Shown: in pieces, positions 1-8,088 of the stretch
Position numbering within the stretch: position 1 is the first letter of the stretch
How the letters are laid out: the number at the start of each line of letters is the position of its first letter
Assembly: GCA_022579005.1 (NCBI GenBank)
Contig: MU401953.1
Location: forward strand, 1 to 14,200
Direction of reading: 5' to 3'
DNA length: 14,200 nucleotides
Source: Poronia punctata
Taxonomy: Eukaryota; Ascomycota; Sordariomycetes; Xylariales; Xylariaceae
Program-made: the position numbers and the translations under genes
Notes under the pieces: model-generated
Told to the model about the DNA's origin: nothing
Seen by the model: only the letters and a program-made list of their open reading frames with translations
The model's database searches: none

Positions 1-1950
1 TTATAAATTTTTTAAATAAAACTTTAATTTTTAAGTTTAAATTATAATATTAAAATATTAACTTTTATAAAAATAAAAATAAAATAAAATATATATTATA
101 ATATTTAAAAGCTAAAAGTAGCATAGTAAATAAGCAAAATATTAAAAATACTAAAAACTTTAAGTTTAATAAAACTAATTACTTTTATACTAACTTAAAA
201 TTTTAACTATATTTTATATTTTTTTAGTTTTTTTTAATATAATAATGCTTATAGTAATTAAAAATGCTAATTTTAATAAGCGTTATAATAAGTTTTTTAC
301 TTTATTTAAAGCTTGCTAAGCAAAAATATTTATAAATAATAAGTATAATAATAGTTTATTTATTTTAAAAAGTATATACGTTAATAAAAACTTTTTGCTT
401 TTTTTTACTAAGCTACTTAAACTATTAAAATTAAGCTAAAAAGCTTATATTAGTAATAATAAATAAATAAAATGCTAAAAGGCTATATTTAATACTAAAT
501 ACTTATATACTTTTAAATTAGTATATAATATATAAGTAAGCAAAGCTATAAAAGCTAAAGCGTTTAAATATTTATTATACTAGTTTAATAATACTTTTAA
601 AATAAAAAAAAATTATATAAACTAGCTACTATAGTTTTTTTATAAAAAAAAAATTAAAAAAAATATTTTTATATATTAAAGCAAGCTTTTGCTGCTTTTA
701 AAATTATATAAAAAACTTAAAAATTATTTTTTAAAAAATAAGTTTTTTAAAGCTAAAAATAACTATTTAGCTAGTTATAATAAAATAAGCTTTTAAAAAA
801 AAGTTTTTACTTATATAGCTAAAAAATATTAAATTTTAAATTATATATAAGTATATATTTATAAGTTTAATAAAAAAAGCTTTTATTTAAAATATAAAGT
901 ATAAATTATAGTTTAAAAAAACTAATAGCTTATAAATAAATATAAAAATATATATACTTTTACTTTAGCTAAAAAGTTTTTTAAAATACTAGCTACTATT
1001 ATAACTAAATTTAACTTTAAGTTAAAATAATATAATATAATTAACGCTTTTATTAACATATTACTTTAAAAACTAATATATATAAAAATGCTTTATAGCT
1101 ATAAAAAAAAACGCATTTTATAACTTTTAGAAGCTTTTTATAAATTATAAAAATTATTATTTTTATAGCAAAAAAGCTTATATTAACGCTTTTAAAGCTT
1201 AAATTTAAGCTAGTGCTTTATAAACTTTATATATTTATTAAAAATAAAATATTATTATTTATATATATTAATAACTTTATACTTGCTTACTAAAAAATTT
1301 ATAAATTTAAAGCTTTTATAGCTATTAATAAATTAAAAAACTAATATTAACTAATTAAAAGTTATAATTTAAAATAGTTTTTAAGTATAAAAATTATTTA
1401 AAATTGCAAGCAAAGCTTAATTTAGCTATTATAAGCTATATATATTAAAAAAATATATAAGTTAAATAATTTTTTAAATAAAATGCTATTAATTTTTATA
1501 AAATCTATTAAACTGCTTTTATATAAAAAAACTACTACTTATTAAAAAGTTTATTATTATTAATATAAAATTAAATTAATTATATATACTATAATTATTA
1601 TTAAACTAAATATTGCTTTTATTATATTATAGCTTTTATAATTTAATAACAATTTTTTTTTTACTTACTATATTATTGCTAACTAAGTATTAAACTATTT
1701 TTAAGCAAATTAACGCTTTGCTTTATAATTTAAAAATAAAAATAAGCTTAAAATAGCTAATAATTTATTATTTACTAATAATACTATTAATTAAAAAAGC
1801 TTATAAGCATATATAATACTTTTTTTTAGTAAACTTATTAATTAAAAAGCAAATAAATAAAATATTATTATTACTTTTATAACTAAAACTAAGCTTTTTA
1901 TATTAGCTTAAGCTATAAAAAAAGCTATATTTATTAGCTAGCTTATTAAT
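1..1950 (+). pseudogene. Copia pol remnant of element A: pre-RT linker, reverse transcriptase and start of RNase H
   Basis: Pol of a copia retrotransposon copies element RNA into DNA. Allowing for C-to-T and G-to-A change, one register (codon starts equal 2 mod 3) gives a KFDxxGF...KYKA segment from 863, the RT motif NAF at 1043-1051 and ALYG at 1133-1144. A single missing base near 1210 shifts the register to 1 mod 3. That register then gives the catalytic YVDD at 1264-1275, an FTDNT motif of RNase H at 1771-1785, a KANKQN motif at 1846-1863 and EAIFIS at 1921-1938. Stops replace Gln, Trp and Arg codons throughout. Positions 1 to about 600 should be the integrase-to-RT part by position, but I recognise no firm motif there. 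The sequence breaks at 1950, where element B is inserted. Family assignment is firm; exact domain limits are not. Confidence 0.88.
1946..1950. repeat. Target-site duplication of element B, left copy (TTAAT)
   Basis: TTAAT lies directly before the 5' LTR of B and is repeated at 6514-6518 directly after the 3' LTR. The homologous uninterrupted copy in A' holds it only once (8063-8067, as ATTAA on the + strand). Five bases is the usual duplication length for this class of integrase. Confidence 0.95.
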
Positions 1951-2248
1951 TATAATAGCTATGCTTGTTAGTTTAAGGTTACGTAACTAAAAAAATAGTT
2001 ATATAACTTATAAACTACGCACATTATTGCAAAGTAGGTCTAAGGTAGTACTAAATATTGCCTTTGCTTAGCTAGACTTACTTAGTAAAATAATTTAATT
2101 AGTTACATACTTATATTTTTAGCTAGGTATTTATATATAAGTAGCAAGAGAATAGATTTTAGTATAGCTAGTTTCTTTTTTTTCTTTTTAATTTAAAATC
2201 TTCTATATAGCGTTAATATATAGCTATTATGCTTTACTAATTATTATA
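1951..2248 (+). repeat. 5' LTR of element B (298 bp)
   Basis: It aligns without gaps to 6216-6513. I count 32 differences in 298 positions, all transitions. The ends are TATAATA and TATTATA, a 7-bp inverted pair that was presumably TG...CA before mutation. This copy keeps more G and C than the right LTR: in 25 of the 32 differences it holds G or C where the other has A or T. Confidence 0.95.
2132..2190 (+). promoter_or_regulatory. Probable core promoter in the 5' LTR of B
   Basis: A TATA-like stretch (TATATATAA, 2132-2140) is followed about 30 bases on by a pyrimidine tract of T runs broken by C (2172-2190). A CT-rich tract downstream of TATA is typical around fungal transcription starts. 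Both elements are present at the same offsets in the right LTR (TATA at 6397-6405). The function is inferred and the copy is surely silent now. Confidence 0.5.
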
Positions 2249-2800
2249 CTATTTTAGGTTTTATTAATTAATTGCTTTTATATAATTAATTTACTACTTA
2301 CTTTACACTTCTTGCTAAATTTAGCAGCTAAAAAATAAAATTATTAACTTTAAACTAACTTAACTTAATTAAACCTTATATATATAACTAATATTTATAT
2401 ACAACTAACTAACTTAAAACCTTATATGCTATAGTACACAGCAAGCAACCTAACTTATTACTACAAAAAATAGTTCCCCTGCTATAACAAGCCCCTTATC
2501 TGCTTTACTATAGCCGCTATCTAACCCCTTAGCCTAGTTAATAAAAATAACTAAAAAGCTATTGCCTTAATTACTATATCTATCTAGCACCTAGCACGTA
2601 CTTAAAAATAAAAGTCCTTAAAACTGCTAAATTTAAGCAAGCTAATATTTATTAAGTATATAAAGCAGCTTTAAAGCTTATTAGCTTAAGTTAGTGCTTT
2701 TTTTTTAACTATAAGCTTTATTAAGTTTTTTATAAATAAAAACCTAAAATATATTACTTAAGTATATTAGTTAATTTTACTTTAACTTGCTTACTTAAAA
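2249..2800 (+). other. Leader and remnant gag/protease region of element B, not recognisable
   Basis: This lies between the 5' LTR and the RT domain. The first bases after the LTR (starting CTATTTTAGG) should be the primer binding site, but I cannot match them to a tRNA 3' end. Positions 2401-2580 are less mutated and strongly C-rich: I count 45 C and 14 G, with runs such as CCCC at 2476-2479. This means that G was lost but C largely kept. I recognise no gag, zinc knuckle or protease motif. About 550 bp is too short for a normal gypsy gag plus protease. Confidence 0.5.
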
Positions 2801-5500
2801 GGTTTTTTTTTTAAAAAAAAAGCTAATACTTTGCTTTTTTTTTACTTTAGCTTTAATATAAAATTAAAACTAACTAATAAAGTGCTTTTTATTAGTTTTT
2901 TTTAATTTTAAATACTAATTAAATATATTTTTTTTTTAAAAAAAAACTACTAATAAACTTTTTACTTTTAGTTTTATTAAACTTTATATAAAGCTTTATA
3001 TAGCTTTTATACTTTTTACTTTTAAACTAAAGTTTATTAAAAAATAGTTTTATATTAACTATTATTAGCAAAACTATTACTTTAAAAACTATATTATTAT
3101 TGCTTTAAATATTAATAAAACTATTTTTAATTATTATAATGCTTGCTATATATTAAAGTTTAATATTATTAAAGCTTTTTATTGCTTATAAATAACTTTA
3201 TTTTTTAAATATTTAATTGCTTTTTATACTTATATAAGTACTTATTAATAAAAGGTTTTATTATTTAAACTAAAAATAAAACTAGCTTAGTAGTAGTTTT
3301 TTATTAATACTTAATTATAAAACTTACTTAATTAGTATACTAATGCTTATGCTAATAATATTTTAGTTTATTTATAAAAAAAGCCTTAATACTAAAAAAA
3401 CTATAAAAAAGTTATTTATTGCTTATTTATTACTAGCTTATAAAGCAATATTAATAAGTTTTAATTTAATATTAAAAAAGTTAACTATTTAAATATAATT
3501 ATTAAAGTAAGCAAAAATATTTTTATTAACTTAGCTAAAATTAAAGCTATTATAAAGTAAAAATTTTTAAAACTTTATAATACTACTATTATTTATTTAT
3601 TTTTTAGTTTTTATAACTATGTTTATATATTTGTTTACTATACTAGCAAAGCTGCTAAACTATTAAACTAACTTTTAAAAAAAAAAAACTTTTTATTTTA
3701 AGCTTTAAATAAAAAGCTTTTTTTAACTAACTTAAAAAACTAGCTTATACTATACTAATATTTGCTTTTTTTAGCTAAGTTTTTTTATTTAAATAAAAGC
3801 TAATATATTTTATAACATTACTAAAAATATTATTTTTTAATTATAACTTAATAAAAAATAAAAGCTTATTAATTATTTTTTTAAAACTATAATACTTACT
3901 AAGCAAGCTTATTTAATATAAAATAAAAAGTTTTTAGCTATAGTTTAAACTTTTAATTATTTTTATAATAAATTACTAAGTATTTAAATTATTATTTTTA
4001 CTAACTACTAAGCTTTAACTTACTTTTTTATTAAACGCTATTTAAAATTATAATAAATAGCTTAGTTAAACTTTTTATATAAGTTTACTATTAAGTAAAA
4101 ATATTGCTTAAAAAAAAAATATAATTGCTAATATATTATTTTATAAAACTACTAACTTTTTTATTATTAAAGCTTAAAAAAAAAAAATTAAATATTTACT
4201 TTAATTTTTTTAAAAAATATTATAAGCTTTTGCTTTTAAACTATAATTACTTTTATTAAAGTTTAACTATTTTTTATACTTTTGCTTTTAATAATGCTAA
4301 AAAAACTAAAGTTAGTTAATTTAATTATTAAAAAAAACTAACTTTAAAAACTAAGTACTTATAAAACAAAGCTAATTATTTTAGCTACTATTTAAAATAG
4401 CTTAATATTTTTTTAAATAGCTTTAATTTAAAAAGCTTATATATTTAAGTTTTAAGCTTATAGTAGCTAAAATAAAACAATTTAAGCTTTTTTAATTAAT
4501 TACTACTAGCTTAATTTTAAAAAAAATACTTAGCAATATATTTATAACTACTAAAATTGTTAATATAATAAAAACTTTTATAATAAAATACTAGGCCTTT
4601 TATACTTATTACCTTTTTTTTAGTATATATAAAATATTATTATAGTTAATAAAAAAAACATATTAAAAAATAAGCATAGCTATAATTATATATAATGCTT
4701 TATTAATAAGTTTAGCTATTTAATTATTACTATTTTAAATAAAAAAACTAATACTATTAAAATACTAGCTAAAAATATTATTGCTACTTATATTAATTTT
4801 TTAGCTTTTTAAGTATTTAAATTAGCAATAATAAAAAATAGTTTATTTTATAGCTAATAAAAACTTTAAATATTTTAATAAGTACTAAATATTATTAAAG
4901 CAACTTTAACTACTTATAAACTTAAAGCGCTATTAAAGTTATTAACTATAAGCTAAATTAACGTTTTTACTTTTATACTAACTAATTTTAAAATAATTAA
5001 AATAATTATACTATTACTTTTAATTTTACTTATAACTTATTATATTATTTATTATTAAGCATAAGCTTTTTAAAAGTAGCTTTTAAAGTTAAGCTATATA
5101 CTAACTTAATACTTTTAATACTACTTAATTATATAACTAATAAGCTAGTTAAATATATAATAAAGTTAATAAAGTAAACTTATAAAGTTTAAAACTTAGC
5201 TTATAAATTTGCTTAAAAAACTTAAAAATAGTAAAAGGTTTAAGCTAATAAAAAAAAATAAAAAGTAAACTTTTTTATTTATAACTAGGTTTTTTTTAAA
5301 AAAAAAGGTTTTATTATAATAGCTTTTATTACTTATATAAATTTTTAATAAGTTAGTTTATTTAAAATTTTTTAAAAAAAAAGCTATAATTATATTTTAA
5401 ATTTATTACTAACTTATAAAATATAAAACCTTTTTTATGCTAATTAGCTATATAAAGCTTTTAATAACCTTTTACTTTAATAAATTTAACTTTTTAAAAA
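2800..5500 (+). pseudogene. Gypsy pol remnant of element B: RT, RNase H and integrase
   Basis: One register (codon starts divisible by 3) carries the recognisable parts, allowing for C-to-T and G-to-A change. They are RT motif A (FDII-type) around 3156-3170, three consecutive TAG codons at 3288-3296 just before a Phe-Ile-Asn segment, the catalytic box as Tyr-Ala-Asp-Asp at 3348-3359, and the thumb/RNase H boundary with an AAKLLNQLLKKK-like stretch from 3651. Near 5022-5036 a FAY-type motif of the integrase C-terminal half appears, followed to about 5450 by the basic post-catalytic region. RNase H and the integrase core should fill 3700-4870; I place them by position only. The register is kept over about 2 kb, with stops as the dominant damage. 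Start and end are approximate. Ty3/gypsy is firm from domain order and RT motifs. Confidence 0.82.
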
Positions 5501-6085
5501 ACTTAAAAAAATTAATAAAAAGCTTAAATATAAAATATAATAAGTTTTAAAATTTAAACTTTTTAAGCGCTATAAGCATTTTTAGTACTAAGTAAACTAA
5601 ATTAAATATAATTTAAATAATACCTAGTACTTAGCTAACAACTTTAAAAATATACTAATAGCTTTAAAAAACTTTTATAATAGCTATTTTTTAGCTTTTA
5701 AACCTTTAGTACATTTTAATAAATAGCTATATACTATAATAGCAAATATAGTACTAAAAAACTATTTAAATAACTTTAAAGCTATTTATAAAAGCAAGCA
5801 ACCTATTATAAAACGCTATACTTAAGCTTTAACGCTTTATAAACTTTTAGCTTTTATTTACTTACTAGCTTTACTTAAGTTAAAAATATAAAAATAAAAG
5901 TTTATATTTAATTATATTATATTTAATAAATTATTTATATTATAACTTAATTAAACTAACTTATAATTTAATATTTTTACTAAAATAAAAAAAAGTTAAC
6001 TAAGTATATATTTATAAAAAAAACTTACTATAAAGTATATAAGCATAATAAGTTATTAAAAACGTTTTTTATATTAATATTAAAA
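5500..6085 (+). other. 3' part of element B after integrase, no recognised motif
   Basis: This should hold the end of pol and the 3' untranslated region of B. The sequence is A+T-rich with stops in all frames. I see no chromodomain, no second ORF and no structural element that I can support. Surviving C and G mostly sit in AGCT, TGCT and AGCA contexts, as elsewhere in the window. Confidence 0.5.
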
Positions 6086-6129
6086 AAAAAAAAAGTATTA
6101 GCTTTAAATAAAAAAAAAGTATTAGCTTT
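6086..6129 (+). repeat. Tandem 20-bp repeat, period 24, near the 3' end of element B
   Basis: A 20-base unit (nine A, then GTATTAGCTTT) occurs at 6086-6105 and again, identically, at 6110-6129. It lies about 90-130 bp before the right LTR. Its purine run resembles a polypurine tract, and before G-to-A change it may have been G-rich. It could be a duplicated accessory purine tract, or plain slippage. Confidence 0.75.
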
Positions 6130-6204
6130 TAAGCAGCATTTTTAATAACCTTTATAATAAAAAAAACCTTAGCTTAAGCACTTTATACTTTAGCTTTAGT
6201 TTTT

Positions 6205-6215
6205 AAAAAAAGTAG
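6205..6215 (+). other. Polypurine tract of element B
   Basis: The eleven bases AAAAAAAGTAG, purine except for one T, abut the first base of the right LTR. This is where plus-strand DNA synthesis is primed in LTR retrotransposons. The position supports + orientation for B. Confidence 0.7.
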
Positions 6216-6513
6216 TATAATAGCTATGCTTATTAGTTTAAAGTTATATAACTAAAAAAACAATTATATAACTTATAAACTATATACATTATTATAAAGT
6301 AAGTTTAAAGTAGTACTAAATACTACTTTTACTTAGTTAAACCTACTTAGTAAAATAATTTAATTAGTTATATACTTATATTTTTAGCTAAGTATTTATA
6401 TATAAGTAGCAAGAAAATAAATCTTAGCATAACTAGTCTCTTTTTTTTCTTTTTAACTTAAAATCTTCTATATAGCATTAATATATAGCTATTATACTTT
6501 ACTAATTATTATA
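6216..6513 (+). repeat. 3' LTR of element B (298 bp)
   Basis: This is the partner of 1951-2248, the same length with no indel. It is the more heavily mutated copy: relative to the left LTR it has lost 17 G and 8 C, while the left copy has lost 7 C and no G that this one keeps. It ends TATTATA and is followed at once by TTAAT. Confidence 0.95.
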
Positions 6514-6518
6514 TTAAT
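6514..6518. repeat. Target-site duplication of element B, right copy (TTAAT)
   Basis: It matches 1946-1950. Immediately after it, at 6519, the A pol sequence resumes in the codon register broken at 1950, so the insertion deleted nothing. Confidence 0.95.
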
Positions 6519-6800
6519 AAGCTTAGTATTAATTTAAAATAAAAGCATATTACTATTTAATATAATAACTAATAAACTATTAATTTAGTAAATGAAAATA
6601 TTATAATACTTAAAATAAAATTATAGCACATTAATATATATAATTACTAGCTATATTAAAAAATAACTAATAAAACGCTTTAAATAATTTATATACTAAT
6701 AAATTTAATAATAGTAAATAATTTTATAAAGTTTTTAATATAAAATAAGTAAGCAAGCTTTTTATAATAAATTAATTTAGTTAATATTAAAGCTATTTAA
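6519..6800 (+). pseudogene. Copia pol remnant of element A, C-terminal end of RNase H
   Basis: This continues 1-1950 once B and one TTAAT are removed. The register is codon starts divisible by 3 here, and 1948-1950 joins directly to 6519-6521. It shows the copia C-terminal pattern: an LRHVDIHN-type motif with CAC for His at 6627-6629, and an ADGFTK-type motif at 6714-6731 before a Gln-rich end. The TAA at 6798-6800 could be the true stop or a former CAA; the A' copy has the same TAA, so neither copy settles it. About 94% of bases match the A' copy over 6519-6915, nearly all differences being transitions. Confidence 0.85.
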
Positions 6801-6905
6801 ACTAAAATTAACTAGCTTATTACTATAAAAGTATAAAAAAACTAAAAAAATAAATTAAAATAATTTAAAACACTATAACTATTATTATAAAAACTATAAT
6901 ATTAT

Positions 6906-6915
6906 AAAATAAAAG
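6906..6915 (+). other. Probable polypurine tract of element A
   Basis: AAAATAAAAG directly precedes the inferred LTR start TATTA. The matching stretch in A' is AAAATAAAAA. A purine-rich tract here is expected before a 3' LTR. The call depends on the inferred LTR start. Confidence 0.45.
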
Positions 6916-7188
6916 TATTATTTATAGCTATAAAATAAACTAATATATTAGCTTATTTTAAAAAAGTATATTAAATTTAATAAGTTATAAAATAATAAAA
7001 ATTAATATAATGCTTATATAATAAAAGTTATATAGCTATAATAAAAACTACTATAAAAAAAAGTTTTTTTATAAAAAGTTTTTCCTTACTTATTTAATAT
7101 GTGCAGATTTTATAAAAAAAAAAAGTTTAACCTTTTAACGCGTATATTAATCAATATATACAATTTAGCCATTTTGCTAGTTCTGATA
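6916..7188 (+). repeat. 3' LTR of element A (about 273 bp)
   Basis: The right end is set by loss of similarity to A' at 7188. The last bases here are TTCTGATA and in A' TTCTAACA, both derivable from TTCTGACA, giving a standard CA end. The left end (TATTATTT) is inferred from the adjoining purine tract and from a short inverted match to the LTR end. The A' LTR spans the same 273 bp with no net indel. A TATA-like TTTATAAAA at 7068-7076, followed by a pyrimidine-rich stretch clearer in A', looks like its promoter. The inner half keeps many more G and C than the outer half. Confidence 0.75.
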
Positions 7189-7392
7189 ATAGGTGCCCTA
7201 ATAGCCAAGTATAGGTGCTCTGTTAGAAACTCTCTATAAAAAACTCATTATAAATATCACTGGCAATGCCTTTGTCATTAGAGGTGTGCACCCGTGTAAC
7301 CATGCTGTTAGCCCAGAAACTAACAACAAATTTTAAAAATTACTTTAGCTAGTAGAATTAGACAGGCCTACGCTAAGGCCTTTAGCAAATAT
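7189..7392. other. RIP-spared single-copy island between two convergent LTRs
   Basis: These 204 bp lie between the LTR ends of A and A'. I count 76 G+C (about 37%), and CpA, TpG, TpC and GpA steps are common, unlike the flanks. It is probably a relic of the original host sequence, since both LTR ends face it. It holds two near-identical 16-base direct repeats (ATAGGTGC..., 7189-7204 and 7211-7226, 3 mismatches) and two AGGCCT hexamers (7364-7369 and 7376-7381). The longest ATG-started frame I traced is 28 codons from 7266, with nothing recognisable. I see no tRNA and no promoter that I can support. Confidence 0.7.
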
Positions 7393-7665
7393 TGTTAGAA
7401 CTAGCAGAATGGCTAAATTGTATATATTAATTAATGTACGCGTATAAAGGTAAAACTTCTTCTTTTTGTAAAATCTGCATATACTAAATAGGTAAGGAGA
7501 GATTTTTTATAAAAGGACTTTTTTTTATAGTAGTTTTTACTATAGCTATATAACTTTTACTATATAGGTATTATATTAATTCTTATTATTTTATAACTTA
7601 TTAAACCTAATATACTTTTTTAAAATAAGCTAATATACTAGTTTATTTTATAGCTATAAATAATA
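7393..7665 (-). repeat. 3' LTR of element A' (273 bp)
   Basis: On the + strand it begins TGTTAGAACTAGCAG, so on its own strand it ends in ACA, the standard LTR terminus. The inner part keeps CG, TC and GG steps that are lost from A, and shows the ancestral state of several sites. On the - strand a TTTATAAAA box is followed by a C/T-rich stretch (TCTCTCCTTACC), a likely promoter and start region. Confidence 0.78.
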
Positions 7666-8062
7666 TTTTTATTTTATAGTATTATAGCTTTTATAATAAT
7701 AGTTATAGTGTTTTAAATTGTTTTAATTTATTTTTTTAGTTTTTTTATACTTTTATAGTAATAAGCTAGTTAATTTTAGTTTAAATAGCTTTAATGTTTA
7801 CTAAATTAATTTATTATAAAAAGCTTGCTTACTTATTTTATATTAAAAACTTTATAAAACTATTTACTATTATTAAATTTATTAGTATATAAACTATTTA
7901 AAGCATTTTATTAATTATTTTTTAACGTAATTAGTAGTTATATATATTAACGTGCTATAATTTTGTTTTAAGTATTATAATATTTTTATTTATTAAATTA
8001 ATAGTTTGCTAGTTATTATACTAAATAATAATATGCTTTTATTTTAAATTAATGCTAAGCTT

Positions 8063-8067
8063 ATTAA
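8063..8067. other. Empty target site for element B in A'
   Basis: A single ATTAA (TTAAT on the - strand) sits in uninterrupted copia sequence and corresponds exactly to 1946-1950 and 6514-6518 in A. It shows the pre-insertion state and fixes B's borders. Confidence 0.93.
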
Positions 8068-8083
8068 TAAGCTAGCTAATAAA

Positions 8084-8088
8084 TATAG
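8084..8088. repeat. Possible left target-site duplication of element C (TATAG)
   Basis: These are the last five bases of A' before the TG at 8089. If C inserted here, TATAG should recur after C's 3' LTR, outside the window. The second copy cannot be seen. Confidence 0.3.

Larger units (their letters stand above)
1951..6513 (+). mobile_element. Element B: complete Ty3/gypsy LTR retrotransposon nested in element A
   Basis: The 4563-bp element is bounded by two 298-bp LTRs and a TTAAT duplication. The + orientation follows from pol (RT, then integrase C-terminal part, both on +), from a purine tract directly before the right LTR, and from a TATA-like box plus pyrimidine tract inside the LTR. 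The order RT before integrase is the gypsy order, not copia. The internal region is 3967 bp. RT motif A lies only about 0.9 kb from the 5' LTR, which leaves little room for gag and protease, so the copy may have been internally deleted. It is heavily RIP-mutated and cannot encode protein. It is younger than A, because A' keeps the empty site. Confidence 0.93.
1..7188 (+). mobile_element. Element A: Ty1/copia LTR retrotransposon, 5' end outside the window, split by element B
   Basis: This is a RIP-degraded copia-type element read on the + strand. Its pol occupies 1-1950 and 6519 to about 6800. It is followed by a short purine tract at 6906-6915 and a 3' LTR at about 6916-7188. Element B (1951-6513) interrupts the RNase H part. 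Domain order is RT, then RNase H, then LTR; copia elements carry integrase before RT, so integrase and gag should lie left of the window. After removing B and one TTAAT, the A sequence rejoins without a gap and matches the uninterrupted A' copy. The 5' LTR and target duplication cannot be seen. The element is certainly dead. Confidence 0.9.
7393..8088 (-). mobile_element. Element A': second copy of the A family, inverted, cut at 8088
   Basis: This is the same copia family as A, read on the - strand. It has a 3' LTR at 7393-7665 and the C-terminal part of pol up to 8088. It aligns to 6519-7188 position for position, with mirror positions adding to 14581, and then to 1925-1950 through the empty site of B. 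Similarity stops at 8088, the equivalent of 1925, in mid-gene. It is less RIP-mutated than A near the island. The missing 5' part is either deleted or lies beyond element C. Confidence 0.9.
7781..8088 (-). pseudogene. Copia RNase H C-terminal fragment of element A'
   Basis: This is the mirror copy of 6519-6800 plus 1925-1950, uninterrupted. The ADGFTK-type motif maps to 7850-7867 and the His of the LRHVDIHN-type motif to about 7952-7954, both on the - strand. It begins in mid-gene at 8088 (within the EAIFIS-type motif), so nothing upstream is present. It crosses the single ATTAA at 8063-8067, which is the unfilled insertion site of B. The TAA corresponding to 6798-6800 is at 7781-7783. Confidence 0.85.

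Noticed and set aside
2249..2270. Primer binding site for a specific tRNA in element B
   Set aside because: The bases after the LTR match no tRNA 3' end that I can recognise even allowing for C-to-T and G-to-A change.
1951..6513. Element B as a copia element
   Set aside because: RT precedes the integrase part and the RT motifs match Ty3/gypsy, so the copia label fits only A and A'.
7266..7352. ATG-started frame of 28 codons in the spared island
   Set aside because: It is short, has a stop just upstream in frame and no recognisable motif or start context. It is expected by chance in 204 bp.
6519..8088. A single foldback or long-TIR DNA transposon made of the two arms
   Set aside because: The arms read as copia RNase H plus LTR with standard CA ends facing the island, and A continues left beyond the arm. 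Two convergent retrotransposons explain all of it.
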